Of a stretch of DNA of 37,608 nt, positions 7,638 through 15,340 are shown piece after piece. The notes beneath the pieces were generated by a model. It had not been told where the DNA came from and did not search any database. It saw nothing but the letters and a program-made list of their open reading frames with translations. Both the position numbers and the translations under genes were made by a program. Position 1 is the stretch's first letter, and each line of letters starts with the position of its first letter. The DNA is from CAYJXK01 sp964374115 (GTDB taxonomy: Bacteria; Patescibacteriota; Patescibacteriia; Magasanikbacterales; UBA922): positions 1 through 37,608 of the forward strand of contig CAYJXK010000006.1 in NCBI GenBank assembly GCA_964374115.1, in the 5' to 3' direction.

Positions 7638-8783
7638 ATGATAACTCCTCCCAAAATGCAATACTGTACGCGTTGTGTGTATCCTGGAGTCGCGGCAACA
7701 CCGCTGACATTTGATTCAAATGGGGTCTGTACTGGATGCCGGACGCATGAGGAGCAAAAGACGGTAAATTGGGAGGAACGACGGAAATGGTTTGGGGATC
7801 TTGTCGAAGGATATCGATCCAAAGATGGATCAAATTATGATTGTGTCATCCCAGTTTCTGGTGGTAAGGACAGTTTTTATCAGACGCACATTATCACGAA
7901 AGAATTTGGCTTGAAACCTCTTCTTGTTACCTATCGAGAGAACAATCACACCGATGTTGGCATGCGCAATATTCAGCGCATGAAAGAAGTCTTCACTGTT
8001 GATTACATCGAGTTTACGCCAAGTGTTCAAATAGTAAAAAAACTCAATCTTGCGGGATTTTTTAAAATGGGCGACCCAAACTGGCATTGCCATTGCGGCA
8101 TTTTCACCATGCCGATTATTGTCGCCGCCAAATACAACATCCCTCTCATCATTTGGGGAGAACATGGGTTCATGAACCTTGGCGGCATGCATTCGTACAA
8201 AGATTTGGTCGAGTTCACAGCAAAATATCGCAAAGAGCACAGTCTTCGCGGTTATGATTGGGATGATTTTGTCGGGCCAGATACTGGGATTCGCAAACAA
8301 GATATGCTCTGGGCACAATATCCGAGTGATGCAGAGATCGAACGAGTGGGGTTGCGCGGCATTTTTATCTCCAATTATTTTGGATGGAATCAAAATGAAC
8401 ATACGCAAAAGATGGTTGACTTGTATGGATTTGAAATATATCCCGAACCATTCGATCGCACATACAAACTCGATAGCAATCTGAATGATTATCATGATAA
8501 TGGCATTCATGATTACATGAAATATATAAAGTTTGGTTATGGTCGCGCGACAGATCATGCGTGTCGTGATATTCGAAGTGGCGCGATGACGCGAGAACAC
8601 GGAATCGAAATGGTTCGAAATTACGATCATGTGATCCCCGGAGACATTGCACGCTGGCTTGAGATGGTCGGAATGGCACGATCCGAATTTGATCGCATTG
8701 CCGATACATTTCGCGATCCACGCGTGTGGGTGAAAGATGAGTACGGGCATTGGATCAAGGATAATTTATATGTTTCGTTTTGA
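7638..8783 (+). CDS. wbuX: N-acetyl sugar amidotransferase (WbuX/PseA type)
   Basis: ATP-dependent enzyme that turns an N-acetyl group of a sugar into an acetamidino group, using ammonia from WbuY/WbuZ. In Campylobacter the homologue PseA makes the acetamidino form of pseudaminic acid. The 381-residue protein has a CxxC-x17-CxxC zinc site (Cys10, 13, 31, 34) and an N-type ATP-pyrophosphatase P-loop SGGKDS (about 74-79). WHCHCG and WGEHGFMN motifs follow. ATG 7638 is chosen because a strong promoter puts +1 there; ATG 7656 (MQYCTRC) is the alternative. The start of the amidohydrolase gene overlaps its last 14 bases. Confidence 0.92.
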   Translation: MITPPKMQYCTRCVYPGVAATPLTFDSNGVCTGCRTHEEQKTVNWEERRKWFGDLVEGYRSKDGSNYDCVIPVSGGKDSFYQTHIITKEFGLKPLLVTYRENNHTDVGMRNIQRMKEVFTVDYIEFTPSVQIVKKLNLAGFFKMGDPNWHCHCGIFTMPIIVAAKYNIPLIIWGEHGFMNLGGMHSYKDLVEFTAKYRKEHSLRGYDWDDFVGPDTGIRKQDMLWAQYPSDAEIERVGLRGIFISNYFGWNQNEHTQKMVDLYGFEIYPEPFDRTYKLDSNLNDYHDNGIHDYMKYIKFGYGRATDHACRDIRSGAMTREHGIEMVRNYDHVIPGDIARWLEMVGMARSEFDRIADTFRDPRVWVKDEYGHWIKDNLYVSF

Positions 8784-10263
8784 TGGCGGCATTTTCTTCG
8801 GAAGAGAACCCAAATATGGCATTTCCGCCTCTCCCGAAGAAGTGCTCCTCCGTATGAATCAATCGCACACGACGTACGCCCTCGCGACAGACCTCGAGGC
8901 GATTTTTTTTGATATGTATTCTGGGAATGAGAAGACGCTCGCAGTGTGTCGCACGCATCCAACTCTTCTTCCTCTCGCGGTGCTCAATCCTATGCACTAC
9001 GATTATACAAGTACATATCTTGATAAAATCGTCGAGCAGAGTTTTCGAGGCGTCAGTTTTTTTCCTCATTATCAATATTGGAATGTTCGAAATTATACGT
9101 TTCGAACATTGGTCCGCGATTGTAGTGATCGGTATATTCCCATTCAAATTGCGCTGGCCTCCCTTGATGATCTTTCCTCTGTTGTTGACGTGATTGCGGA
9201 TCTTTCGACGCCCGTCCTCCTCCGTTGTATTCGCGGTGGAGGATATCTCAATATTGCAGATATGATTTCGATTGGGAAAGATTTTCCCCATATCGTGTTT
9301 GATGTGGGGAATGTTGTAACGCTCGGTGGAATAGCCCATTTGGTAAAGACGCTGGGAGCCCATCGACTGTATCTTGCGACCAATATGCCGCTTGTCTACG
9401 AAGCATCCGGGCAACTCCTTGTTGATACAGCAGATATTTCCGAAGAGGACAAACGTCAGATTTCGTACAAGACGTTGTCAAACATATTCAATGTCGCGAT
9501 TCATGATGAATCTATGGAGGGAGTGCCTGCCTATCTTTTGGAGATACAGCGACCAAAAATTGATATCCATTGGCATGGAGAAGGATGGGATATTATTGAG
9601 CCACGCAAAGGCGCCGAAGGGTTGCTCCAGGTTATCGAAGATTTTCACTATGAGGCAGTGATCACATCATCCATTCTTGCATTGAATTATAATCTACAGC
9701 GAGGAAACAGAGCGACCAAAGAAATAGCTGAGCGCGATCCACGCATCTTTGGATATGTCGTGTATGACCCGACACGGATCGAAGAATCTGTAGAAGAATT
9801 GGAACGATATAAAATACATCCAAAGTTTGTTGGAATCAAAACGATCCAAGATTATTATGGAATTGGTCTTGATGATTCGCGATATGAGCCGATGCTTCGA
9901 TGGGCAGAAAAAGAAAAATGGCCAATACTTTGCCATAGACAAGGAGCGGGAGAGGCCGCGCGCGCGTTTCCAAATGTGCAATTCGTGGTCGCGCATGGTA
10001 CCTCTGATCGGATGAAAGAATTCATTGGCGCGCCAAATATCGTGGTTGATATCAGCGCAAGTTATGCGCATCGAGGCGAAACCAATGTGCCTGCCATGAT
10101 TGACAGACTCGGAGAGGATCGGATATTATTTGCCGCAGACGGACCGCTCATGACTCCTGTTTGGTCTATTGGAAAGATAATCAGTACTGATATGTTGGAA
10201 TCGGTGAAAGAGAAAATTTATCGAGGGAATGCGTTACGCGTATTTCAGAGATTGACAATATAG
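8770..10263 (+). CDS. Tandem two-domain amidohydrolase, N-terminal half catalytically dead
   Basis: A 497-residue protein made of two amidohydrolase-2-like TIM barrels. The C-terminal half (about 260-497) has a full metal and catalytic set: IDIHWH (His267, His269), LCHR (His389), VVAHG (His409) and FAADGP (Asp457). The N-terminal half (about 1-245) can be aligned to it strand for strand, but His389, His409 and Asp457 are matched by Arg152, Val179 and Asn205, and no HxH is present. The first domain is therefore probably structural or binds substrate without metal. ATG 8770 overlaps wbuX by 14 bases, so the two are translationally coupled. The substrate is unknown; context suggests hydrolysis of an amide, amidine or ester on the cluster's sugar. 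Confidence 0.78.
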   Translation: MFRFDGGIFFGREPKYGISASPEEVLLRMNQSHTTYALATDLEAIFFDMYSGNEKTLAVCRTHPTLLPLAVLNPMHYDYTSTYLDKIVEQSFRGVSFFPHYQYWNVRNYTFRTLVRDCSDRYIPIQIALASLDDLSSVVDVIADLSTPVLLRCIRGGGYLNIADMISIGKDFPHIVFDVGNVVTLGGIAHLVKTLGAHRLYLATNMPLVYEASGQLLVDTADISEEDKRQISYKTLSNIFNVAIHDESMEGVPAYLLEIQRPKIDIHWHGEGWDIIEPRKGAEGLLQVIEDFHYEAVITSSILALNYNLQRGNRATKEIAERDPRIFGYVVYDPTRIEESVEELERYKIHPKFVGIKTIQDYYGIGLDDSRYEPMLRWAEKEKWPILCHRQGAGEAARAFPNVQFVVAHGTSDRMKEFIGAPNIVVDISASYAHRGETNVPAMIDRLGEDRILFAADGPLMTPVWSIGKIISTDMLESVKEKIYRGNALRVFQRLTI

Positions 10264-10278
10264 CCCCGCTTAGCGGGG
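10264..10278 (+). other. Short GC-rich hairpin between two cluster genes
   Basis: CCCCGC-TTA-GCGGGG forms a 6-bp stem one base after the amidohydrolase stop and 10 bases before the next ATG. There is no T-run, so it is not a classical terminator. It may shield the 3' end or tune translation of the downstream fusion gene. Confidence 0.45.
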
Positions 10279-10287
10279 TAACAATCT

Positions 10288-11547
10288 ATGCAACATCTCC
10301 TCCACGAAAGCCCACGCCTCAAACTCTACCGTCTTTCAAGCGATTGCTATAGTGATCGCTATTTGTCATGGCTGAATGATAGAGAGGTACAGCGCTATAC
10401 TCGCAGGAGGAATAGAACTACAAGTCAACAAGATCTCCGCGATTTTTTGACATCAGTTGAAGGATCAAAAGATATGCACCTGGCGATTGTGATGAAAGAC
10501 GGAGAAAAGCATATTGGGAATCTGTCTCTCAACAATCTCGACGAGATCAACAAAAGCGCCGAGATTTCCATTATGATTGGGGACAAAGACGAATGGGGCA
10601 AGGGCTATGCCCGCGAGGCGATTCAACTGGTGACAGAGGTTGCCTTTGATCGGTTGCATCTGCACCGTCTGTGGGCCGAGTCTCCAAATCCTGCGTTCAA
10701 TGCCATGATCAAGGAGATGGGGTGGACGCAGGAAGGAGTACGTCGGGAATCGATGCTCATCGAGGGACAATGTACAGATGTGCTTTGTTGGTCTCTTCTC
10801 GAATCAGAATCTGTCCCCGAACAATCCATCGAGCGAAAAGCTCCAGCGCGATCTTTCTGTCTTCTGATGGTTGATGGATCACCGATAGGTCTCACATACG
10901 CTGAAGCCCTCCTTCGTGAAGGCCTCCCACTTTCCTGTATTATTTTGAGCACCGAATATCGCATTCGGGATCTATCCATTGCGACAGTCAAGGAGAGATC
11001 GCGGGATACATTGCATTGGAAATTACTCCCTGAAATTTTGGCTGAAAAAAATATTCCTGTGTACTACACCACGACACACAATAGCGCTTTCACGCAAGAA
11101 ATTATCCGACAGATGAATGTTGATGTTGCGATTCTTGGTGGCACGGGGATTATTAAAAAATCAACGCTTGAAGCGCCACGCCTCTCGGTCATCAATGTGC
11201 ATCCGAGTTTGCTCCCTGCGTACAAAGGATGTTCTGCCGTGGAATGGGCGCTGTATCATCATGATCCTGTCGGGGCCACCTGTCATGTTGTGACAGAAGA
11301 AATTGATGCTGGAGACATTATTTGTTCAGGGACTGTTGGTATGATACCAGGCGATCTGTATCACGATGTCCGGCGCAAAGCCTATATGCTTCAATCGGAG
11401 GTGCTGACGAAAGGAGCGCGTATCCTTATGCAACCGGATTTTCAGTCACACATACAGCCAAATGTGGGAGGGACGTATTACAAAACGATGCCGGCCGAAA
11501 CAGTGGAGCAAGTGAAGCAGATGTTAGTGAGAGGAAAATACAAATAA
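10288..11547 (+). CDS. Fused GNAT acetyltransferase and formyltransferase
   Basis: A 419-residue two-domain acyltransferase. Residues 1-170 are a RimJ/PseH-like GNAT domain with IGNLSLNNLDEINKSAEISI and the acetyl-CoA loop WGKGYAREAI (103-112). Residues about 188-400 are a formyltransferase domain. Its catalytic triad is visible as NVHPSLLP (Asn303, His305) and EEIDAGDII (Asp340), as in methionyl-tRNA and sugar N-formyltransferases. This suggests one protein that can acetylate one amine and formylate another on an amino sugar. The order GNAT, oxidoreductase, DegT aminotransferase fits a UDP-amino-sugar pathway. PseH-like acetylation is the likely counterpart in pseudaminate synthesis (inference). 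The start follows the hairpin at 10264-10278 closely. Confidence 0.85.
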   Translation: MQHLLHESPRLKLYRLSSDCYSDRYLSWLNDREVQRYTRRRNRTTSQQDLRDFLTSVEGSKDMHLAIVMKDGEKHIGNLSLNNLDEINKSAEISIMIGDKDEWGKGYAREAIQLVTEVAFDRLHLHRLWAESPNPAFNAMIKEMGWTQEGVRRESMLIEGQCTDVLCWSLLESESVPEQSIERKAPARSFCLLMVDGSPIGLTYAEALLREGLPLSCIILSTEYRIRDLSIATVKERSRDTLHWKLLPEILAEKNIPVYYTTTHNSAFTQEIIRQMNVDVAILGGTGIIKKSTLEAPRLSVINVHPSLLPAYKGCSAVEWALYHHDPVGATCHVVTEEIDAGDIICSGTVGMIPGDLYHDVRRKAYMLQSEVLTKGARILMQPDFQSHIQPNVGGTYYKTMPAETVEQVKQMLVRGKYK

Positions 11548-11555
11548 ATTTGTTT

Positions 11556-12626
11556 ATGTCCAAAAAATATCACAGCGCCATCGTCGGCATCGGAAACATC
11601 GGATACGGGTATACCCGCTTTGGGGTCGGTTTTCCTACTACTCATTTTGAGGCATATCGCGATCATCCAGATACCGCGCTCATCGCTGTCTGCGATACGA
11701 ATACGGAAGCGCTCCATGCATTTTCGTCGAAATTCGATATTCCAGGATATGAGACTGTTGAGGAGATGTTTTCACATCATCCGGTCGAGATCATAAGTGT
11801 GTGTACGCCTGATGACACGCATGCGTCGATAGTGCAGACAATTCTCGAGTATGGAAAGTGCCTCCAAGGTATCTGGTGTGAAAAACCATTATCTCGATCA
11901 CTCTCTGATGCGCGAGCCATGGTTTCTGCGTGTGAAGAAAAAAATATACCACTTCTCGTGAATTTCACGCGACGGTATGATCTTTTTTATGAGGAAGTTC
12001 GAGTTCGAATGCATGAACTCGTCGGGGATATACAAACCGTTTCATGTTATTACTCAGGCGGACTCGTGACTGCCGGATCGCACATGACTGATCTTTTGTC
12101 TTTTTTCTTTGGAGCTTGTCAAGAGGTGCGGGGTATATCAACACAAGGAGGCCTCCTTGGGATTCTCACGTTTGCCGAAGGCCGTACTGTCACATGCATA
12201 CCCATGAAAGGGGAAGCATTCCATATATTTGAAATGGATATTCTTGGAAAAAATGGGAGACTCAATCTCTGCAATCGGCCTTTTGGCGACTATGCATATC
12301 GATATACTCGTCTTGCGTCGAGCAGTATTGTTCAAACATCTTTTTTATCCGAAGAAGCTTTTTTTCCACTTGATCAAAAAAAGCCCAGGACCTTTATGAA
12401 TCGTGCGCTTGATGATATGATAGAGAGCATAGCAAAGAAAAAAGAGCCGAGATCAAGTGGAAAGACTGCCACAGACCACTCTTTGGAGATATTGTGTGGT
12501 CTGTGGCAGTCGGCAAAAGAGGGAGGCAGGGCTATTCCTCTCCCTCTTCCTTCTTCTGTTTCATGTGACCTTCCATCTGAAGGAGGGGATGTGAGCATGT
12601 GGAGTGCTCAAGATATGTTCAGATAA
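11556..12626 (+). CDS. Gfo/Idh/MocA-family oxidoreductase
   Basis: An NAD(P)-dependent sugar dehydrogenase or reductase of 356 residues. The Rossmann motif is VGIGNIGYGY (10-19) and the family signature CEKPLS contains Lys110. The C-terminal alpha/beta domain is present. An open frame extends upstream to 11322, but ATG 11556 lies 8 bases after the preceding stop and gives the normal N-terminus. In WlbA-type pathways such an enzyme makes a 3-keto sugar for a DegT aminotransferase. The downstream gene is exactly that, so the pair probably introduces an amino group. The C-terminal coding region contains a 16-bp perfect inverted repeat. Confidence 0.88.
   Translation: MSKKYHSAIVGIGNIGYGYTRFGVGFPTTHFEAYRDHPDTALIAVCDTNTEALHAFSSKFDIPGYETVEEMFSHHPVEIISVCTPDDTHASIVQTILEYGKCLQGIWCEKPLSRSLSDARAMVSACEEKNIPLLVNFTRRYDLFYEEVRVRMHELVGDIQTVSCYYSGGLVTAGSHMTDLLSFFFGACQEVRGISTQGGLLGILTFAEGRTVTCIPMKGEAFHIFEMDILGKNGRLNLCNRPFGDYAYRYTRLASSSIVQTSFLSEEAFFPLDQKKPRTFMNRALDDMIESIAKKKEPRSSGKTATDHSLEILCGLWQSAKEGGRAIPLPLPSSVSCDLPSEGGDVSMWSAQDMFR
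12464..12511. repeat. 16-bp perfect inverted repeat within the oxidoreductase gene
   Basis: GACTGCCACAGACCAC at 12464-12479 and its exact reverse complement at 12496-12511 enclose a 16-base loop. The structure lies wholly in the coding frame, 115 bases before the stop. It would form a very stable mRNA hairpin just ahead of the DegT gene. No T-run follows. Confidence 0.7.
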
Positions 12627-12628
12627 AT

Positions 12629-13888
12629 ATGCATGGTCAACTTGCCCTTCTCGGCGGACAACCAGTGCTCCAAGAACCACTTCCGCCAACCAATACTATT
12701 GGAGAAGAAGAAAAAAAAGCCGTTCTGCGCGTCATGGAGCGAGGCGTGCTTTCTGAATTTGTCGGCAGAGCCGGAGAGTTTTTTTTGGGTGGTGTAGAGG
12801 TAAAAGAATTTGAGAGTTTTTTCCAAAAAATATTTCAGACAGAGCGCGCCGTGTCATTCAATTCAGCAACCACAGCGCTCGAGGCTGCGGTTGTCGCGCT
12901 CCAGCTTCCGCCCGGGAGTGAAGTGATTGTGCCGCCATATACCATGACCGCAAGTGTCATGGCAATTGTGGTGAATAATCTGGTGCCGGTTTTTGCCGAT
13001 GTGGAGAAGGAGTCTTTCTGTCTCGATCCCGTATCGGTTCGTTCATGCGTAACCGAAAAAACCAGGGCGATCATGTCTGTGAATTTATTTGGCGGCGCGC
13101 CACAATACGACGCATTGTTCGAGGTTGCTCGCGAACATCATCTTGCTATCATCGAAGACAATGCCCAGGCCGCAGGCGGGAGATATAGGGGACATGTTCT
13201 TGGCACTATTGGAGACATCGGGGTCTTTAGTTTTAATGTGCACAAGACCATTCAGGCAGGGGAGGGCGGAGTGCTCGTGACCAACAAAAAAGCATACGCT
13301 TTTCGAGCTGAGCTCAAGCGCAATCATGGCGAGAATGTCGCCGATGATCTCGCGTTCCATGATATCCCGATTGCGGGAAGCAATTACCGAATGACAGAGC
13401 TCCATGCGGCGATTGCGACAGAGCAGCTCAAGAAGATGGCATTTCTTAATGCCGAAAGGCAGCGCCTGGCCGTACATCTCACAGATGCTCTCTCAGGGGT
13501 GAGAGGGATCACGCCGTTTCAGCCGCGGCAAGACACCGAACATGTCTATTATGTCTATCCACTGCTTTTCGATGCAGAACTATTTGGTTGTTCTCGCGAG
13601 CGATTTGTTGATGCCATGAAAGCCGAAGGATTTGCGCTCAATTCCGGATATGTGAAACCGATTTATCTGCTCAATTTTTTCCACGATGCTTCCACGTTTA
13701 CCTTTTGGCCACAGCTACGACCAGAGTTGTATGAGAAAGGCAGATGTCCGGTTACGGAAGAACTTTTTGAAAAAAAACTTCTTTTTACTACGATTTGCCG
13801 GTATCCGCTCACAGAAACCCATATTGATCTCTTTGTGGAAGCGGTAAAAAAAGTGGCGGAGCATGTGTCTGAATTGAAACAATCATAA
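12629..13888 (+). CDS. DegT/DnrJ/EryC1/StrS aminotransferase
   Basis: A PLP-dependent sugar aminotransferase of 419 residues. FNSATTALEAA binds the cofactor phosphate, IIEDNAQAAGG holds the ring-contacting Asp, and the Schiff-base lysine is Lys206 in SFNVHKTIQAGEGG. The length is slightly longer than the usual 370-400. ATG 12629 (MHGQLALLGG) follows the oxidoreductase stop by 2 bases and fits the family start better than the ATG at 12599. It probably aminates the keto sugar made by the oxidoreductase, as PseC or WlbC would. A MITE relative starts only 3 bases after its stop codon. Confidence 0.92.
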   Translation: MHGQLALLGGQPVLQEPLPPTNTIGEEEKKAVLRVMERGVLSEFVGRAGEFFLGGVEVKEFESFFQKIFQTERAVSFNSATTALEAAVVALQLPPGSEVIVPPYTMTASVMAIVVNNLVPVFADVEKESFCLDPVSVRSCVTEKTRAIMSVNLFGGAPQYDALFEVAREHHLAIIEDNAQAAGGRYRGHVLGTIGDIGVFSFNVHKTIQAGEGGVLVTNKKAYAFRAELKRNHGENVADDLAFHDIPIAGSNYRMTELHAAIATEQLKKMAFLNAERQRLAVHLTDALSGVRGITPFQPRQDTEHVYYVYPLLFDAELFGCSRERFVDAMKAEGFALNSGYVKPIYLLNFFHDASTFTFWPQLRPELYEKGRCPVTEELFEKKLLFTTICRYPLTETHIDLFVEAVKKVAEHVSELKQS

Positions 13889-13891
13889 CTA

Positions 13892-14070
13892 CTGACTATT
13901 CGCACATAGGTTAATAGAGTAAAAATTTCAGATTTGGATGCAGCGCGCCGCCATGGAGCCCGAAAAAACCGCAGATGTATCAGTAGATACATTGAGGATT
14001 TTTTTGGGCGAATGGCAAGCGTTGCGCCAAATATGGAATTTTTGGCATTAAGCTATGTGTGAATAGTCAG
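13892..14070 (-). mobile_element. Divergent MITE, second subfamily
   Basis: A 179-bp element with 18-bp terminal inverted repeats (13892-13909 and 14053-14070, one mismatch, beginning CTGACTATTCGCACATAG), flanked by TA on both sides (13890-13891 and 14071-14072). Only the outer CTGACT and the central hairpin agree with the 178-bp family; the rest has diverged. The hairpin has the same orientation as in copy A. It abuts the DegT stop and truncates or abuts a small reading frame on its other side. Size, TA target and hairpin identify it as a sibling family moved by a related transposase (inference). Confidence 0.8.
13959..14008. terminator. Terminator-like hairpin in the divergent MITE
   Basis: CCC-g-AAAAAA-CC pairs with GG-a-TTTTTT-t-GGG, with the inner stem TGTATC/GATACA and loop AGTA. 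Compared with copy A, the outer flanks have changed to a new paired CCC/GGG, which suggests that the fold itself is selected. It is well placed to end the transcript of the 13-kb sugar operon. Confidence 0.5.
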
Positions 14071-14205
14071 TATATTCACCACTATCTCCGAAAATTTTAG
14101 AAACATTGGTGAATGTGTCTGAGAGAGGTGGCCAATCCTTCTTAGACACAGAGGGAAGTTGTTTATGTCGGAATGCTCTTTCGATTTTTTCGTTTGTGGC
14201 CGTTT
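14048..14205 (-). pseudogene. Remnant of a small gene cut by the MITE
   Basis: On the minus strand, 9 bases after the stop of the gene at 14220-15110, a strong AAGGAGG ribosome site is followed by about 50 codons with natural protein composition (EKIERAFRHKQLP, WPPLSDTFTNVSKIF). No ATG, GTG or TTG is at the proper spacing; the codon there is ACA. The last seven codons, TDYSHIA, and the stop come from the end of the MITE. I read this as a second acquired gene whose start is mutated and whose 3' part was lost to the element. The product is not recognised. Confidence 0.35.
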
Positions 14206-14219
14206 CCTCCTTGAACTGA

Positions 14220-15110
14220 CTAGAGCGGGAACGCGGTTGCCGGAACATGCACGAACTTCGTTGAGTTGCCCCAGTCACCCTTTCCCTCTCCGTACTCGAC
14301 CACGAAGGCATCCAGCCGATCCGGCCAGGGGAAGCAGATGCTTGTGCCAGTCACGTCTGGCACCACGAGCCGGTCTTCGCAGTAGATACCGTGAGGAATT
14401 GCCGCACACTCACAAGAGGTGATGAAGTAGAGCTTGCCACCGTCTGCATGGTGTGCCACAGGGCCATAGACCCAAGGACTCATCGGGTGGCGATGCCCGT
14501 GTTGGATGTTTCTTCCGGTTCCTTCGTACGCACAAAGTGTCGGATCACTCCCGTCCCGCAGACTGCGAAGCACGATGAGTGTCTGTCCTTCGATGCAGGC
14601 GCCCTCGATGAATCTGAGTTCGTGGTTCCCCTGGAGTAAGATCGGCGTCTGCATACGCCAACCGGTCTCGGTATTCGGATCTCGGGCAAGAGAGATGATC
14701 ATGTTGGTATCCGTGTTCTGGAACGTCCAGAGCTCGGAGTTGGGTCCGAAGATCACGCCTTGGGCACGCTTGCTGTCCGCGCCACCGTTGACATCAAGGA
14801 ACACCCGCCGGCGTTCTGCGCTGTCACCCGGCAGGTTCGCCCAGCCGATGAATTCCTCACGCACGAGCTCGATCGATCCGTCTTGTCCCTCCACCAGATT
14901 GGCGATCATGATGGCCGGGCTGTTGTAGTTCGCGAGCGCGATTCGCCCCGGAGTCTTGGGATCTGCCGCGACGCCGACGAACTGGAATCCCGGATTCGGC
15001 TTGTAGCGAGTGATCCCCCCTCGTTCCTTGGCCGGAATCGTCGGGTCTGCAAATCCTTTGACCCTCGACACCATTGTATAGTCCCTCGCTCTTTTGTATG
15101 TTTTAAACAT
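14220..15110 (-). CDS. Unrecognised protein of probable foreign origin
   Basis: A 296-residue protein with no family I can name. It is rich in Gly, Pro and short beta-type segments (GVAADPKTPGRIALANYN, GVIFGPNSELWTFQNTD, GPVAHHADGGKLYFITSCE), which hints at a beta-propeller-like fold. There is no signal peptide with the chosen start. ATG 15110 is picked because a consensus AGGAGG lies 7 bases before it, unlike nearly all neighbours. A GTG at 15197 would add 29 residues. The gene is visibly richer in G+C than its surroundings and runs against the cluster. These traits suggest horizontal transfer. Confidence 0.7.
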   Translation of the reverse strand: MFKTYKRARDYTMVSRVKGFADPTIPAKERGGITRYKPNPGFQFVGVAADPKTPGRIALANYNSPAIMIANLVEGQDGSIELVREEFIGWANLPGDSAERRRVFLDVNGGADSKRAQGVIFGPNSELWTFQNTDTNMIISLARDPNTETGWRMQTPILLQGNHELRFIEGACIEGQTLIVLRSLRDGSDPTLCAYEGTGRNIQHGHRHPMSPWVYGPVAHHADGGKLYFITSCECAAIPHGIYCEDRLVVPDVTGTSICFPWPDRLDAFVVEYGEGKGDWGNSTKFVHVPATAFPL

Positions 15111-15301
15111 GCCCGTTCCTCCTGTTGGGACTGTCGCCCCAGCTCCTTCCGGAATTCCTGGAAGGTTTTGCCGGCGGCTTGCTTGGTCTGTGTTCACTTT
15201 TTTCCGTCCTAGTCATAGTCTTCAGCGTACGCTTTGATATCTGCCCTCTTCATTCCAAATGGACTTCGGACAATGATCCATTGTAGTCGTTCTACTCTCC
15301 C

Positions 15302-15330
15302 TTGTCAAGGGGATGGATTTCGTGTATGCT
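15302..15330 (+). promoter_or_regulatory. Promoter for the UDP-sugar dehydrogenase, TTGTCA-17-TATGCT
   Basis: The -35 box TTGTCA (15302-15307), a 17-base spacer and TATGCT (15325-15330) end 10 bases before ATG 15341. The transcript would have almost no leader. The upstream stretch 15111-15301 holds no gene that I can support. Confidence 0.6.
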
Positions 15331-15340
15331 ACGGGCTATT

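Noticed and set aside
7830..8750. 306-codon open frame on the minus strand opposite wbuX
   Set aside because: It lies entirely antisense to a well-conserved gene, is rich in His, Ile and Met as shadow frames are, and has no recognisable motif.
11322..11555. Upstream extension of the oxidoreductase frame by 78 codons
   Set aside because: It overlaps the end of the formyltransferase domain in another frame, and the Rossmann start is reached from ATG 11556.
14391..15212. Plus-strand open frames opposite the GC-rich gene
   Set aside because: They lack ribosome sites and motifs, while the minus frame has a consensus Shine-Dalgarno and natural composition.
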